Counted from the stretch's first letter, positions 24,708-33,167 are shown. The stretch: 64,000 nt of DNA from Rhodocyclales bacterium (GCA_016235805.1 JACRIY010000097.1:60074-124073), one strand, 5' to 3'. Notes: generated from the sequence alone by a model not told the origin. Program-made: numbers and translations.

Positions 24708-25286
24708 ATGCAGCGAGGTCTGAGCCGGAAGCTGCGTCAGGGCCGGCCCGTCCTGAATGCCGACCTGTCCGTGTCGGTGTACGCGAGCGACGAATCGCTC
24801 ATCTGCCTGATCCCCGCGGCCGCCTTCGTCGGCGGCGGCATGGGGTACTTCTTCGAGCGCATCGTCTGCCTGCACTACCAGCAGCTCGGCTACGAGGTCG
24901 AGGAGCGATCGTGCCTCGGATACCAGGACCGGGGCGTCGATCTGGTTGCCAACGCACCAGGCGAGCGCGTCTTCGTGCAATGCAAGTTCACCCTGCAGAG
25001 CATGGGAGCGAAGAAGGTCGAGGAGCTGCTTTACGCGGCATCGGTCTTCGTGAGCGAGAACCTGTCTTGCGGTGCGAACTACTTCGACCTGGTGGTGCCG
25101 TCGTTGGCGTTAGCGTTCCCTGCCAAACGTGGCAGGAGGACGCCGTCGGCGCGGCACGCCTTCGTCCGCCACAACGGGCTGCAGAACAAGATCAAGCTGC
25201 GGCTCGTGGAGGTACCGATCGACGTCCCTGATCAGTTCGACTTGCCGCCGGCCACGGGCCGTCAGTTGTCGCAGACGATGGAGTGA
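24708..25286 (+). CDS. Mrr-like PD-(D/E)xK nuclease
   Basis: The protein has 192 aa. The start is uncertain, because no strong ribosome binding site precedes 24708; the ATG at 24840 would still keep the core. The nuclease core reads YFFERIVCLHYQQLGYEVE, then GYQDRGVDLVANA and ERVFVQCKFT (D...Q-x-K), as in Mrr-type enzymes. The C terminus is basic. Mrr-type enzymes cut foreign or modified DNA. It lies between the 228-aa protein and a DUF6035/CoiA-like gene. Confidence 0.72.
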   Translation: MQRGLSRKLRQGRPVLNADLSVSVYASDESLICLIPAAAFVGGGMGYFFERIVCLHYQQLGYEVEERSCLGYQDRGVDLVANAPGERVFVQCKFTLQSMGAKKVEELLYAASVFVSENLSCGANYFDLVVPSLALAFPAKRGRRTPSARHAFVRHNGLQNKIKLRLVEVPIDVPDQFDLPPATGRQLSQTME

Positions 25287-25293
25287 GCCTAGC

Positions 25294-26700
25294 TTGGATG
25301 GTTCTCTCGCCCGCAGCCTGGCCGTCGTGCGCCCCGAGATCGCGAGCGTCTTGGATTCTTTGACCGGGCGCGAGCAGCCGGTCTCGGAAGTGCTCGGCCA
25401 CGACTATGAGCGACTCATGCAGTTGCGTCTGGAGGTCAAGTCGGCGATCCATGAGGGAACGCCGCGCTACCTCTGTGCTGAATGCTTCACGTCGGTGTAC
25501 ATCTGCCGCCGGCGGGAGAGCCGGCGCTTCTTCTTCCGGCACAGCAAGGAGGACGGCAGGTGCAGCGCCATCACGCGCGGTGAGCTTTCGCAGGAGCAGA
25601 TCAACGCACGCAAGTACAACGGTGCCAAGGAGAGCCACCTCCACCAGCAGATGAAGCGGTGGCTGGTGGAGTCGCTGCAAGCCAGCGGGCTGTTCACCGA
25701 CGTGCATGAAGAGAAGCGTTGGTCCGGTTCGATCACCGGCGAATGGCGCAAGCCCGATGTGGTGGCCAACCTCCGCGGGCTGAAGATCGCCTTTGAGGTC
25801 CAGCTGTCCACCACGTTTCTCGACGTCATCGCCGAAAGGCGGCTGTTCTACCTCAAGGAGGGTGGGTTGCTTTTCTGGGTGTTCGCGGCGTTCGATGATG
25901 ACGCGCGGCGCCTGACTCTCGACGATGTGTTCTACAACAACAATCAGAACGCCTTCATCGTCTCTCAAGACACTCGGGATTGCTCCGTGGCAGAGCGCGA
26001 GTTCTTCCTGGACTGCGTGTGGACCGAGCCACTGTCGCCGCTGGCCGAGCCCAAGCTGTCCCGCAAGCGCGTGTCGTTTGGCGACCTCACCTTGGATCGA
26101 AGCGGCCAGCGGGCCTTCTACTTCGACTACGAGTCCGCTCGATCGCAGAGGGAAGCAGACGACGCGGCCGATCGGGCAACGTGGCCAAGCCAGTTCGAAG
26201 AGTGGTTCCTTGAGATTGCCGGAAGGTACACGTCGCTGTACGACCAGGAAGACGCTCTCGCGAGCTTTCCAGAGGGCGTGCCGGTTCATTGGGGCGACGG
26301 TGAGATGCTCACGGACACGCCGCTTAGGTTCTATGGGGGAGAACGGCGGCTTCCGGTCGCGATGCTGGACGCCTTCTACTCAGCGAAGCACGGGCGAGCG
26401 GTCGGAATAAATCGCAAACACTTCATCGAGGTCGCGCACTACGTGGCCGCGTCCTACCCGCACTATCTCCTTTGGTTTCGCAAAGCTCTCGAGGTGTACG
26501 GACGTGGGAGCCTCCTGAGAGAGCAGGACCGAAGCGGCAGTTGGGCCAAGCGCGTGAAGGCGTACCGGCAGGAGATGGAAATCGACCCGGACAAGTACGC
26601 CGCCGACCAGTCGCACCAGCTGCTTTTCGAGTTTCTTTTCCCTGAACTGATACCACTGCCGCAATGGCCTGGCGATGCGTCTGCGTTTCCACGAACGTGA
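25294..26700 (+). CDS. DUF6035/CoiA-like nuclease-fold protein
   Basis: The protein has 468 aa with a TTG start at 25294 and GGAGTGAG upstream; the longer tracked ORF overlaps the previous gene. It has an N-terminal Cys knuckle region (YLCAECFTSVYICRRR), then FFFRHSKEDGRCS, then a PD-(D/E)xK-like centre (GEWRKPDVVANL followed by IAFEVQLSTTFL), as in CoiA-related proteins. The C-terminal 200 residues are rich in aromatic residues and unassigned. CoiA relatives act with RecA-type proteins on incoming DNA. On mobile elements, DUF6035 proteins are cargo of unknown role. Confidence 0.65.
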   Translation: MDGSLARSLAVVRPEIASVLDSLTGREQPVSEVLGHDYERLMQLRLEVKSAIHEGTPRYLCAECFTSVYICRRRESRRFFFRHSKEDGRCSAITRGELSQEQINARKYNGAKESHLHQQMKRWLVESLQASGLFTDVHEEKRWSGSITGEWRKPDVVANLRGLKIAFEVQLSTTFLDVIAERRLFYLKEGGLLFWVFAAFDDDARRLTLDDVFYNNNQNAFIVSQDTRDCSVAEREFFLDCVWTEPLSPLAEPKLSRKRVSFGDLTLDRSGQRAFYFDYESARSQREADDAADRATWPSQFEEWFLEIAGRYTSLYDQEDALASFPEGVPVHWGDGEMLTDTPLRFYGGERRLPVAMLDAFYSAKHGRAVGINRKHFIEVAHYVAASYPHYLLWFRKALEVYGRGSLLREQDRSGSWAKRVKAYRQEMEIDPDKYAADQSHQLLFEFLFPELIPLPQWPGDASAFPRT

Positions 26701-26815
26701 GCGCGCCGGACATGCTTGCAGTTCCGCATTGTCTGGCGTGACGCGGGACTTGAAGGCCGAAGGTTCGCTCGTAGCGTGATCTCGAAGGCGTCGCGATCGG
26801 CGCCGCGAGGTCACC

Positions 26816-27094
26816 ATGATCAACGACAAGCAGCAGGAGAACCCCAAACGATCGAACAGCGGCGCCGCGGTCCGCTGCCTTGCGCTCACTGCCAAGGTCG
26901 TCTCGGACCTCCAGGTGTGTGTCAGCAGTGTCGAGCTGCTCGAGGGCATGGCTCTACCGGCAGAAGCTCACCTGCCTGTGGCTCGACTGGCCCGGGCCGT
27001 CGATGCCCTGGTCGCCGCGGCCGCTGCGGCGAGCCGGTCGGCCGACACGATCGAGGACCGCCTTGCCGTTGGAAGCCGTGCCAAGCGCAACTGA
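26816..27094 (+). CDS. Small hypothetical protein
   Basis: This 92-aa protein has GAGG before its ATG. The N terminus is polar (INDKQQENPKRSNSG), followed by two Ala-rich helices (LARAVDALVAAAAAASRSADTIEDRL) that could form a coiled coil. There is no signal or membrane segment. It is isolated between the CoiA-like gene and the convergent minus-strand gene. Confidence 0.5.
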   Translation: MINDKQQENPKRSNSGAAVRCLALTAKVVSDLQVCVSSVELLEGMALPAEAHLPVARLARAVDALVAAAAAASRSADTIEDRLAVGSRAKRN

Positions 27095-27121
27095 CGATTG
27101 CCGCAGGCACATCTCTCAAAG

Positions 27122-27697
27122 CTACGCGCGGCACGCCTCAGCGAAGGCTTCTTCTTCCGAAAGGCCCTCCATGATGAGCTCGACGATCAGCTCTCTGCGT
27201 TCGCGAACGGAAGGCGGAAGACTCGATCTGTGTTCGCGGAAGTAGGCGGCCATGAGTTCCAGAGCACGCTGCTCCTTCACCTTCTTGCGAGGTTTCACCG
27301 CCGTCTCCGTCGCCTTGACGAAGCCATCAAAGTCCAGGCTTACCGTGCTCCAGTCGAAGCCGAAGACCACCTCACGGGCTGCAACAGGATCGAAATGCCG
27401 AGTGAAGCCGCTACCGCATTCGCCGGAGCCTTTGTTAATCACAAGAGACGTGAGATCGGGGAGATCGCGCTCGCTGGTAAACATGCGGACGACGTCGAGG
27501 CGCCGGCCGGTTGACACCGCGATCGCCTTCTGCACCACGTCACGATCGGGATAGTCGAGCTTGGCACGGTCAACCAGCTCGCCGTACGTCAGGCAGTGCT
27601 TGTGCTTGGCCAGATCCACCAGGATTGGGTAGTACGCTGATGCCAACTGAACGTCGATCAACGTGACGTTCGCGTAGAAGCTTTGAGGGATGACCAT
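27122..27697 (-). CDS. Hypothetical protein with winged-helix-like N terminus
   Basis: The protein has 191 aa. Residues 18-60 (ASAYYPILVDLAKHKHCLTYGELVDRAK) look like the winged-helix segment that precedes nuclease or methyl-binding parts in several restriction-linked proteins. A second part contains NKGSGECGSGF and an aromatic strand EVVFGFDWSTVSLDF, followed by a Lys-rich linker and a C-terminal helix bundle. There are no clear catalytic residues. It lies in the defence-like cargo section. Confidence 0.6.
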   Translation of the reverse strand: MVIPQSFYANVTLIDVQLASAYYPILVDLAKHKHCLTYGELVDRAKLDYPDRDVVQKAIAVSTGRRLDVVRMFTSERDLPDLTSLVINKGSGECGSGFTRHFDPVAAREVVFGFDWSTVSLDFDGFVKATETAVKPRKKVKEQRALELMAAYFREHRSSLPPSVRERRELIVELIMEGLSEEEAFAEACRA

Positions 27698-27756
27698 TGT
27701 TGCTCACAGATGGATGAACAGCGAGCGGTCGGATCGGCCTTCCGCTTGTGGTGCCG

Positions 27757-28245
27757 TCATGGGCGACGAGCCGCATTCCAGTGCTCTGCGACCCACTCAG
27801 CCAACACCACTGCGGCTCTGGCGAGGGCGGCGGCCGGGAAGTCCTTCGGCATGTCTCCGTAGCGGAGTTCGTTGGGGTACTGCGATGCGCCGTGGTCTTC
27901 TGCCTCAATGATCGGGCCCAGCGTTACTTGGTGGCCCTGGAAATGCACCTCGACGGATCGGACCCTAGAGGCAGGTAGCCACCGCTTCACCCCGGGAGAG
28001 ATCTCGATCTCCACTTCGCATGCTTCAACCTCGGCGAGAAGCCTGCGCAGGTCGTGCCAGTGCCTCTTGATCTCGGCGACCGGCACGCCGACCCGCTCAA
28101 GGAACGCCTTCAATGAGAGTTCCATGGACAGGCGACTGATGTACGCCACGACGCGGTGTGCTTCGACATCATCCAGCCCGCCGGCAACCGTGTCCTCGGC
28201 GACCGCAGCAAACTTCCTGGCAAAGGCAAGGTCGTAGACGGGCAT
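27757..28245 (-). CDS. HEPN-like protein
   Basis: The protein has 162 aa, starting at the ATG at 28245; the tracked ORF runs on into the tnpB region. The N-terminal half has the HEPN-type pattern SRLSMELSLKAFLERVGV followed by HWHDLRRLLAEV. The C-terminal end carries RAAVVLAEWVAEHWN, an R...H arrangement as in some HEPN RNases. A nucleotidyltransferase partner is not evident. HEPN proteins are often toxins or RNA-binding defence components. No antitoxin gene is adjacent. Confidence 0.6.
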   Translation of the reverse strand: MPVYDLAFARKFAAVAEDTVAGGLDDVEAHRVVAYISRLSMELSLKAFLERVGVPVAEIKRHWHDLRRLLAEVEACEVEIEISPGVKRWLPASRVRSVEVHFQGHQVTLGPIIEAEDHGASQYPNELRYGDMPKDFPAAALARAAVVLAEWVAEHWNAARRP

Positions 28246-28356
28246 GACAACGGGTCGGCAGTGCAGGTGAAGGGCATTGTGCCTGCCCGGCCGTCGCGCC
28301 CAGGCGGGGCGGCATTTCGGGGTTGATCCAAGCGAGGCGCCTGCCACGATGTCTGC

Positions 28357-29538
28357 ATGCAGTTCTTCCAAGGCTACCTCTACGCCCTGCGGCTCAAGCC
28401 GCAGAAGGAAGCCCTGCTGCGCCGGTGGGTGGGCTGCCGGCGCTGGGTCTGGAACGAGGCCTTGGCATTCCAGCGCGCAGAACTGGAGGCAGGTCGCGGG
28501 CGGCCGACCTACGCCGAGCTGTGCGCTCGGCTGCCAGTGCTGAAGAAGGCGAATCCCTGGCTGGCCGATCCACCGGCGCAGGCACTGCAGCAGACCCTCA
28601 AGGACCTGTGCGAGGCCTGGGACAAGCACCGGACCTCCGGCGCCGGCGCGCCCCGCTTCAAGGCTCGCGGCGAGGGCGAATCACTGCGCTTCGTACAGGA
28701 CCTCGTCTATGACGCCCCCGGCGGCCGCATCAGGCTGCCGAAGCTCGGCTTCGTGCGCATGCGGCACAGCCGCGTCGCTGAGGGCGTCCTCAAGAACGCT
28801 ACGGTCCGCCAGGAGCGCGGTCGTTGGGTCGTGAGCCTGCAGATGCGGCGCGACGTTGACGAACCGCTTCCCGTTGGCACCGCGGCTGTCGGCCTGGACT
28901 TCGGCGTCGCCACCACCATCATGCCCAGCGCTGGCGCGCCGATCGAGCTGCCGGCGCGGCTGTCCAAGTACGAGCGCCGGATCAAGCGCCTGCAGCAAGG
29001 CCTCACGCGCAAAGCGAAGGGCTCGAAGAATCGCAGGAAGGCCCGCTGCAGGCTGGCTAGGTGCCACGCGAAGGCGGTCGCCCTGCGACGGGACTTCTTG
29101 CACAAGGCGACGACGGCGCTGGTCGAACAGCATGCGCTGATCGCGATCGAGGACCTCCGCGTTCAGCAGATGACGCGAAGCTCGGCCGGCACCGGCGACC
29201 GGCCCGGGAAGTGCGTGAAGCGGAAGAGGGGGCTGAACCGAACGATCCTGCGACAGGGCTGGGGGTTGGCCAGGCGCATGCTCGAGTACAAGGGCGCGCG
29301 CCGCGGGGTGCGCGTGGTGGCCGTCGAAGCTGCGTTCACCAGCCAGACGTGTGCGGCATGCAGCCACGTCGACCGCGCCAACCGGCGAACGCGATCAGCG
29401 TTCGCGTGCGTGGCGTGCGGTCACCACGACCAGGCCGACCGAAACGCTGCGAAGAACATCTTGGCCAGGGCGCTCGCCTCGCTCGTAAGCGGCCAGTCCT
29501 CCCACCTTGACGTGTGCCGTCCCGTCAGGGCCCGTTGA
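28357..29538 (+). CDS. tnpB: IS605-type TnpB (RNA-guided nuclease), C terminus replaced by IS66
   Basis: This 393-aa open frame has RuvC-like motifs intact: AVGLDFGVATT (Asp), LIAIEDLRVQQM (Glu), and CAACSHVDRANRRTR with CVACGHHDQADRNAAKNI (zinc finger and third acidic residue). TnpB proteins are omega-RNA-guided DNA nucleases of IS200/IS605 elements. No TnpA partner is present. Codons after residue 376 come from the inserted IS66 element. The original tail continues at 32257-32475. Since omega RNA is normally made from the tnpB 3' end, guide production is probably disrupted even though the nuclease core is complete. Confidence 0.9.
   Translation: MQFFQGYLYALRLKPQKEALLRRWVGCRRWVWNEALAFQRAELEAGRGRPTYAELCARLPVLKKANPWLADPPAQALQQTLKDLCEAWDKHRTSGAGAPRFKARGEGESLRFVQDLVYDAPGGRIRLPKLGFVRMRHSRVAEGVLKNATVRQERGRWVVSLQMRRDVDEPLPVGTAAVGLDFGVATTIMPSAGAPIELPARLSKYERRIKRLQQGLTRKAKGSKNRRKARCRLARCHAKAVALRRDFLHKATTALVEQHALIAIEDLRVQQMTRSSAGTGDRPGKCVKRKRGLNRTILRQGWGLARRMLEYKGARRGVRVVAVEAAFTSQTCAACSHVDRANRRTRSAFACVACGHHDQADRNAAKNILARALASLVSGQSSHLDVCRPVRAR
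29477..29484. repeat. IS66 target-site duplication, left copy
   Basis: CCTCGCTC directly precedes the IS66 left end (GTAAGC) and recurs exactly at 32249-32256 after the right end. An 8-bp duplication is the rule for IS66-family insertion. Confidence 0.93.
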
Positions 29539-29746
29539 TCTCGTCGGTGATCTCATCGTGCTCGAAGTAGCGCCCTACAGCCCGGTCGAGGCGCTTGAGC
29601 AGCGCGTTGAGCGTCTCGCCCTTGCGGCGCACGAGCATCGCCATCGCGTTGTGGCCGTCGTCGGCTGTCGCCGTGCACTCGATGGAGCCGATCGGGCCGA
29701 TGCCGAAGCTGCCGCCGTCGTTGACGAGCGTTTCAAGGTTCTTCAT
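29525..29746 (-). CDS. IS66 accessory small protein
   Basis: This 73-aa protein starts at the ATG overlapping the tnpC stop codon by 4 bp, so it is translationally coupled. It has a glycine-rich start (NDGGSFGIGPIGSIECTATA), a Met-rich strand AMAMLVRRKG and a C-terminal acidic helix. Such small ORFs downstream of tnpC occur in some IS66 members. The role in transposition is unknown. Confidence 0.7.
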   Translation of the reverse strand: MKNLETLVNDGGSFGIGPIGSIECTATADDGHNAMAMLVRRKGETLNALLKRLDRAVGRYFEHDEITDEINGP

Positions 29747-31371
29747 GCCGCGGCCTTCGGTGTGGCGTCGGCGGCGGGCCGCCAGCGATGCGGCAGCAGC
29801 TCGTCGATCCGACGATTCGGGTGCGCCAGCAGCCGTTCGAGCACGTCGCGTAGATAGGCCCACGGATCATGTCCGTGCAGCCTGGCCGACTGCACCAGGC
29901 TCATCACCATCGCCGCGCGTTGGCCCGCCAGCTCGCTGCCGGCAAACAGCCACGCCTTGCGCCCCATCGCCCACGGGCGCATGAGGTTCTCGAGGTGGTT
30001 GTTGTCGATGCTCACCGCACCGTCATGCAGGAAGCGCCCGAGCACAGTCCAGCGCCGCAGGCTGTAGTCCAGCGCTCCGGCGGTCGCGCTTCCATCGGGC
30101 ACCCGCTGTCGTTCGGTCTGCATCCATGCGTGCATCTCGTTCCACAGCGGCACGGCGTGTTCCCGGCGGTGGGCGAGCCGCTGCCCGATGTCCATCTCGC
30201 GTGCCTGCGCTTCGATGCGATACAGCCGAGCGATTCGCTCGATCGCCAGTTGCGCCACGAGGCTCGTCCCGGCCTTGGCCAGTTCGTCGAACTTGCGCCG
30301 CGCATGCGCCAGGCACCCCGCTTCGATGCGGCCTTCGCCGCGCAGGGCGAGGTCATAGCCGCCGTAGTCGTCGCAGGTCAGCGTGCCTCGCCATGGGGCG
30401 AGGAACTCGGCCGGGTACGTCGAGCCGCGCCCCTTGCAGAACTCGTACACGACGGCGGCCGTGTCGTCGTGCTCGCCCCTCGCATAGGCCCACACGTAGG
30501 CACGTGCGGTCTTGCCTGCGCCCGGATCCAGCATCCTCACGGGGGTCTCATCCGCATGCAGCACCTGCGCACTCAGCACGAACCCGCGCAGCGCTTCGTA
30601 CAGCGGCTGCAGGGCACCCGCGGCCGCACCGGCCCAGGCCGCCAGCGTCGAGCGCGGCGTGTGCACGCCCGAGCGTGCGTTGATCGGCTCCTGCCGGTAG
30701 TACGGCAGATGATCGACGTAGCGCGCCACCAGCACGTGCGCGAGCAGGCCCGCCGCCGGCAGCCCCTTGTCGATGATCTGCGGCTCGGCCGGCGCCTGCA
30801 CGAGTCGTCCCTCTCCGCGGCCACTGCAGCACCTGCACGCCCACTTGCCGTAGATGTGCCGGTGCACGAAGAACTCGGCAGGCACGACGTCCAGCCGCTC
30901 GCTCACGTCCTCGCCGATACGCTGCATCGGCTGGCCGCACGCGGGGTTCGTGCACGTGGTGTTCTCGGGCTCGTGGTGGTGCTCGACGCGGCGCAGGTGC
31001 TCTGGCGGCCTGCCGCGGCGCGGCCGGCGCTTGTCGTCGGCAGGCTTCTCTTCCTGCGCGGCTTCGCCCTTCAGTGCCGCCAGCTGCGCATCGAGGTCGG
31101 CCTCGTCCTCAGCGACGGTCTCCTCGAAGAGGCGTCGCTGCTCGGCGTTCATCGCCTCGGTGCGTGCGCCGAACTTCCAGGCCTTGAACTGCGCGAGCTG
31201 GAAGGTCAGGCGCTCGAGCCTCGCGTCCTTGAACTTGATCTCGCGATCACGCTCGGCCAGTGTCTGCCTGGCCTGCTCGAGTTGCGTCAGCAGCGATGCG
31301 GTCAGCTCGGTGAGGGCGCCCGGGCTCAAGGCTCTCAATGCATCGGGGTCCAGGCTCGTCACATCGCGCAT
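29743..31371 (-). CDS. tnpC: IS66 transposase TnpC
   Basis: The protein has 542 aa. An N-terminal Leu-zipper/helical region (LTELTASLLTQLEQARQTL) and a zinc-finger-like TTCTNPACGQPM, with WACRCC further on, precede the DDE catalytic core. That core is visible as LHADETPVRML, CDDYGGYD and IDNNHLEN. The length is normal for the family, and no frameshift was seen. It ends with the overlap to the small accessory ORF. Confidence 0.95.
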   Translation of the reverse strand: MRDVTSLDPDALRALSPGALTELTASLLTQLEQARQTLAERDREIKFKDARLERLTFQLAQFKAWKFGARTEAMNAEQRRLFEETVAEDEADLDAQLAALKGEAAQEEKPADDKRRPRRGRPPEHLRRVEHHHEPENTTCTNPACGQPMQRIGEDVSERLDVVPAEFFVHRHIYGKWACRCCSGRGEGRLVQAPAEPQIIDKGLPAAGLLAHVLVARYVDHLPYYRQEPINARSGVHTPRSTLAAWAGAAAGALQPLYEALRGFVLSAQVLHADETPVRMLDPGAGKTARAYVWAYARGEHDDTAAVVYEFCKGRGSTYPAEFLAPWRGTLTCDDYGGYDLALRGEGRIEAGCLAHARRKFDELAKAGTSLVAQLAIERIARLYRIEAQAREMDIGQRLAHRREHAVPLWNEMHAWMQTERQRVPDGSATAGALDYSLRRWTVLGRFLHDGAVSIDNNHLENLMRPWAMGRKAWLFAGSELAGQRAAMVMSLVQSARLHGHDPWAYLRDVLERLLAHPNRRIDELLPHRWRPAADATPKAAA

Positions 31372-31465
31372 CGAGGCGATTGTCGGCAGCGCCCTCGCCG
31401 CCGGCCACGGGGCATCCTCGGATTGCCCTGCACGCGGCTTTCACAAGCGGCGTGCAGGCCTCCCA

Positions 31466-31804
31466 TCACAGGCGGGAGATCGCCTGCATCTGCTCCAGGC
31501 GCTGCCACGGCAGCCCCACGACGAGCGCGTCGAACTGCGAGCGCGTGAGCGCCGGCAAAGGGCCACCGTCACGCGGCCACACGAAGCGGCCTTGATTCAG
31601 CCGCCGGGCAGCGCACCACACGCCGAAGCCATCGTGCACGACCAGCTTCATGCGCGTGCCGCGCGCGTTGGCGAAGACATAGCCGTGATGCGCCTGTGCG
31701 CTGCCGAAGACCTGCACCACGCGCGCGAGCAGCCGCTCGGCGCCGGCGCGCATGTCGGTGGGCTCGGCGGCCAGCCACATCGCGTCGATTCGAACGAACG
31801 ACAT
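31466..31804 (-). CDS. tnpB: IS66 TnpB (Orf2-like) protein
   Basis: The protein has 112 aa from the ATG at 31804. It shows the family pattern PTDMRAGAERLLARV, HHGYVFANARGTRMKLVVHDG and FVWPRDGG. IS66 Orf2-type proteins are required for transposition, although their activity is not known. It lies 5 bp after tnpA and about 90 bp before tnpC. It should not be confused with the IS605-type tnpB at 28357. Confidence 0.93.
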   Translation of the reverse strand: MSFVRIDAMWLAAEPTDMRAGAERLLARVVQVFGSAQAHHGYVFANARGTRMKLVVHDGFGVWCAARRLNQGRFVWPRDGGPLPALTRSQFDALVVGLPWQRLEQMQAISRL

Positions 31805-31809
31805 GCGGC

Positions 31810-32178
31810 TCACCGCAGCAGTTCGCGCGACCAGATCGCCATCTCGACCGCGGCCGATCGTGGCCACGTGATCGTCATCGTCAACGAACCCCGGCGCACC
31901 TCGACGTGGATGCAGTCATCGGCCCCGGGGTCGGCCTCGACTGCCAGTGGCACAAAGCTCGGCGTTGCGACCGCTTCAGTCGTTGCGACTGCTGCTACGC
32001 CTTGTGCACGAGCCAGCTTGCGCCAGCCGTGAACGATGTTGGCATTGATCCCGTGGGCCATCGCCACCTTCGCGACCGAGGCGCCGGCGGCGTCACATTC
32101 GGCAACGATCTGCGCCTTCAGCGCCGCGCTGTGGTTGCGGCGGATCCTCTTCTTCTCCGTAGTCATCGTGTCCAGCAT
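31810..32178 (-). CDS. tnpA: IS66 TnpA (IS3-Orf1-like helix-turn-helix protein)
   Basis: The protein has 122 aa. The N-terminal helix-turn-helix (LKAQIVAECDAAGASVAKVAMAHGINANIVHGWRK, a typical transposase Orf1 fold) probably binds the element ends. The C terminus is rich in beta-forming residues. It starts about 70 bp inside the right end of the IS. Confidence 0.92.
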   Translation of the reverse strand: MLDTMTTEKKRIRRNHSAALKAQIVAECDAAGASVAKVAMAHGINANIVHGWRKLARAQGVAAVATTEAVATPSFVPLAVEADPGADDCIHVEVRRGSLTMTITWPRSAAVEMAIWSRELLR

Positions 32179-32248
32179 GAGTTGATCGTGGACACGATCG
32201 TTGGCCGCTCACTGGCGGGGGGGCAAGGTGGGAGGGCTGGCCGCTTAC

Positions 32249-32256
32249 CCTCGCTC
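32249..32256. repeat. IS66 target-site duplication, right copy
   Basis: CCTCGCTC, identical to 29477-29484, directly follows the right end of IS66. Confidence 0.93.
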
Positions 32257-32475
32257 AGCCAGGTCACCGAATCACCGTCGAGCGGATGCTCGGCAAGTAC
32301 CGCGGGGCACGCGGGAACTCATGCCTGTGAGGCTGGCTTGTGCCGGCCGAGGCCGCGCCCGGCGGCTCAAGGGCGGCCTGCTGCTGTTGCGGAAGGCGGC
32401 TCGTTGGCAGGAACCGTTTCGGGGCTGGAGCCGCCTCGGAGGTCCGCCCAGGGCGGACGGACGCCAACACAATAG
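32257..32475 (+). pseudogene. Severed 3' end of the IS605-type tnpB
   Basis: Joining this stretch to 28357-29484 across one copy of the target duplication keeps the reading frame. It yields a TnpB of about 448 aa whose tail contains AGHAGTHACEA, a sequence type seen at TnpB C termini of this class. The IS66 insertion therefore cut tnpB near codon 376 and moved its 3' end, where the omega RNA is normally encoded, 2.8 kb away. Confidence 0.8.
32442..32458 (+). repeat. Right-end hairpin of the IS605-type element
   Basis: GTCCGCC and GGCGGAC are separated by CAG, giving a stable hairpin near the tnpB stop codon. IS200/IS605 right ends carry such subterminal hairpins, and omega RNA scaffolds extend into this region. 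A transcription terminator is the alternative. Confidence 0.55.
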
Positions 32476-32485
32476 TGAGAGCTCT

Positions 32486-33091
32486 CTACTTGCAGTTCCC
32501 GCCGGCGATGACTGATGCAAGCGTCAACTTGCTGCACTCGTCCTTGGACGTCGGAGTCGTATTGGAAGAAGACGTCGCCGCCTCCCCGCCGACCTTCGAG
32601 TACATGCGGGCCTTGATCGCGCCGAATGATTCAGCACGCTCACGCTCTGCCAAGCTCCTTGCCAAGGCCTCGTGCTTGCTGATCATGCACCGCAGCTGGA
32701 ATCCCGGCTTCACTCGATCGCCTTGCGATCGGCGGATCTCCGTCCTCTCAACGGATGCGACTGAGCATGCGCTGTTGGCGACTTCGGTCAGCGACGGCGC
32801 ATCCACGTTCACGCTCGTCGAGCCTTGAAGCAACAAGATTTGCCCGTCACGGCAGTTCGTCGCAATGAACTCTGCCGCGAGTCTGTACAAGGCTTCCACC
32901 TGGTCCTTCTGATACGCGGCTGCCGGCACGAGCACCTTGGAACTTAGGAAGGCGTTGGTGTCGTGCGTGAGGTCGCAGACCGAGTCGTCGGTGGCCTTGT
33001 TGGGGCGCAAGCTGACCGCGCCCGCGGTCCCAGCCTCAAACGTCAACCAAGCGGCTACAGCCACCGCAAAGAAACCACTCGCACCTCTCAT
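32486..33091 (-). CDS. Exported hypothetical protein
   Basis: The protein has 201 aa from the ATG at 33091, with a consensus AAGGAGG upstream; the longer tracked ORF is not needed. A signal peptide (GFFAVAVAAWLTFEAGTAGA) is followed by a mature part with six Cys (for example SVCDLTHDT, ATNCRDGQ, NSACSVASVE, QLRCMISK), so disulfides are likely in the periplasm. The segment SKHEALARSLAERERAESFGAIKAR is helical. It adjoins the transfer region and may be a transfer accessory. Unknown family. Confidence 0.7.
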   Translation of the reverse strand: MRGASGFFAVAVAAWLTFEAGTAGAVSLRPNKATDDSVCDLTHDTNAFLSSKVLVPAAAYQKDQVEALYRLAAEFIATNCRDGQILLLQGSTSVNVDAPSLTEVANSACSVASVERTEIRRSQGDRVKPGFQLRCMISKHEALARSLAERERAESFGAIKARMYSKVGGEAATSSSNTTPTSKDECSKLTLASVIAGGNCK

Positions 33092-33101
33092 GCGCGCCTC
33101 C

Positions 33102-33128
33102 TTGACAGTTGTTTGTGAGGAGTATATT
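33102..33128 (+). promoter_or_regulatory. Possible sigma70-type promoter
   Basis: TTGACA (33102-33107) and TATATT (33123-33128) are separated by 15 bp, a little short, and lie 40 bp before the 33168 start. The stretch is AT-richer than its surroundings. It is the only good consensus promoter I noticed near the transfer genes. Confidence 0.4.
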
Positions 33129-33167
33129 GAGCGGCTCCTTCGAGCTGCTTGTATCTGGGAGTGAACC

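Larger units (their letters stand above)
29485..32248 (-). mobile_element. Complete IS66-family insertion sequence (2764 bp)
   Basis: The ends start GTAAGCGGCCAG on both sides, with 24 of the outer 25 bp identical, followed by a perfect 8-bp target duplication. Inside, on the minus strand, are tnpA, tnpB and tnpC plus a small 73-aa ORF coupled to tnpC. All are intact by eye, so the element may still be mobile. It is inserted into the 3' part of an IS605-type tnpB gene. Confidence 0.95.

Noticed and set aside
27938-27963. Another regulon motif copy (TGGAAATGCACC)
   Set aside because: It lies within a coding region and the spacing between the two halves is off by two bases, so it was not counted.
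29869-31548. 559-aa plus-strand ORF across IS66
   Set aside because: It is antisense to the well-supported tnpC transposase and is low-complexity Arg/His-rich.
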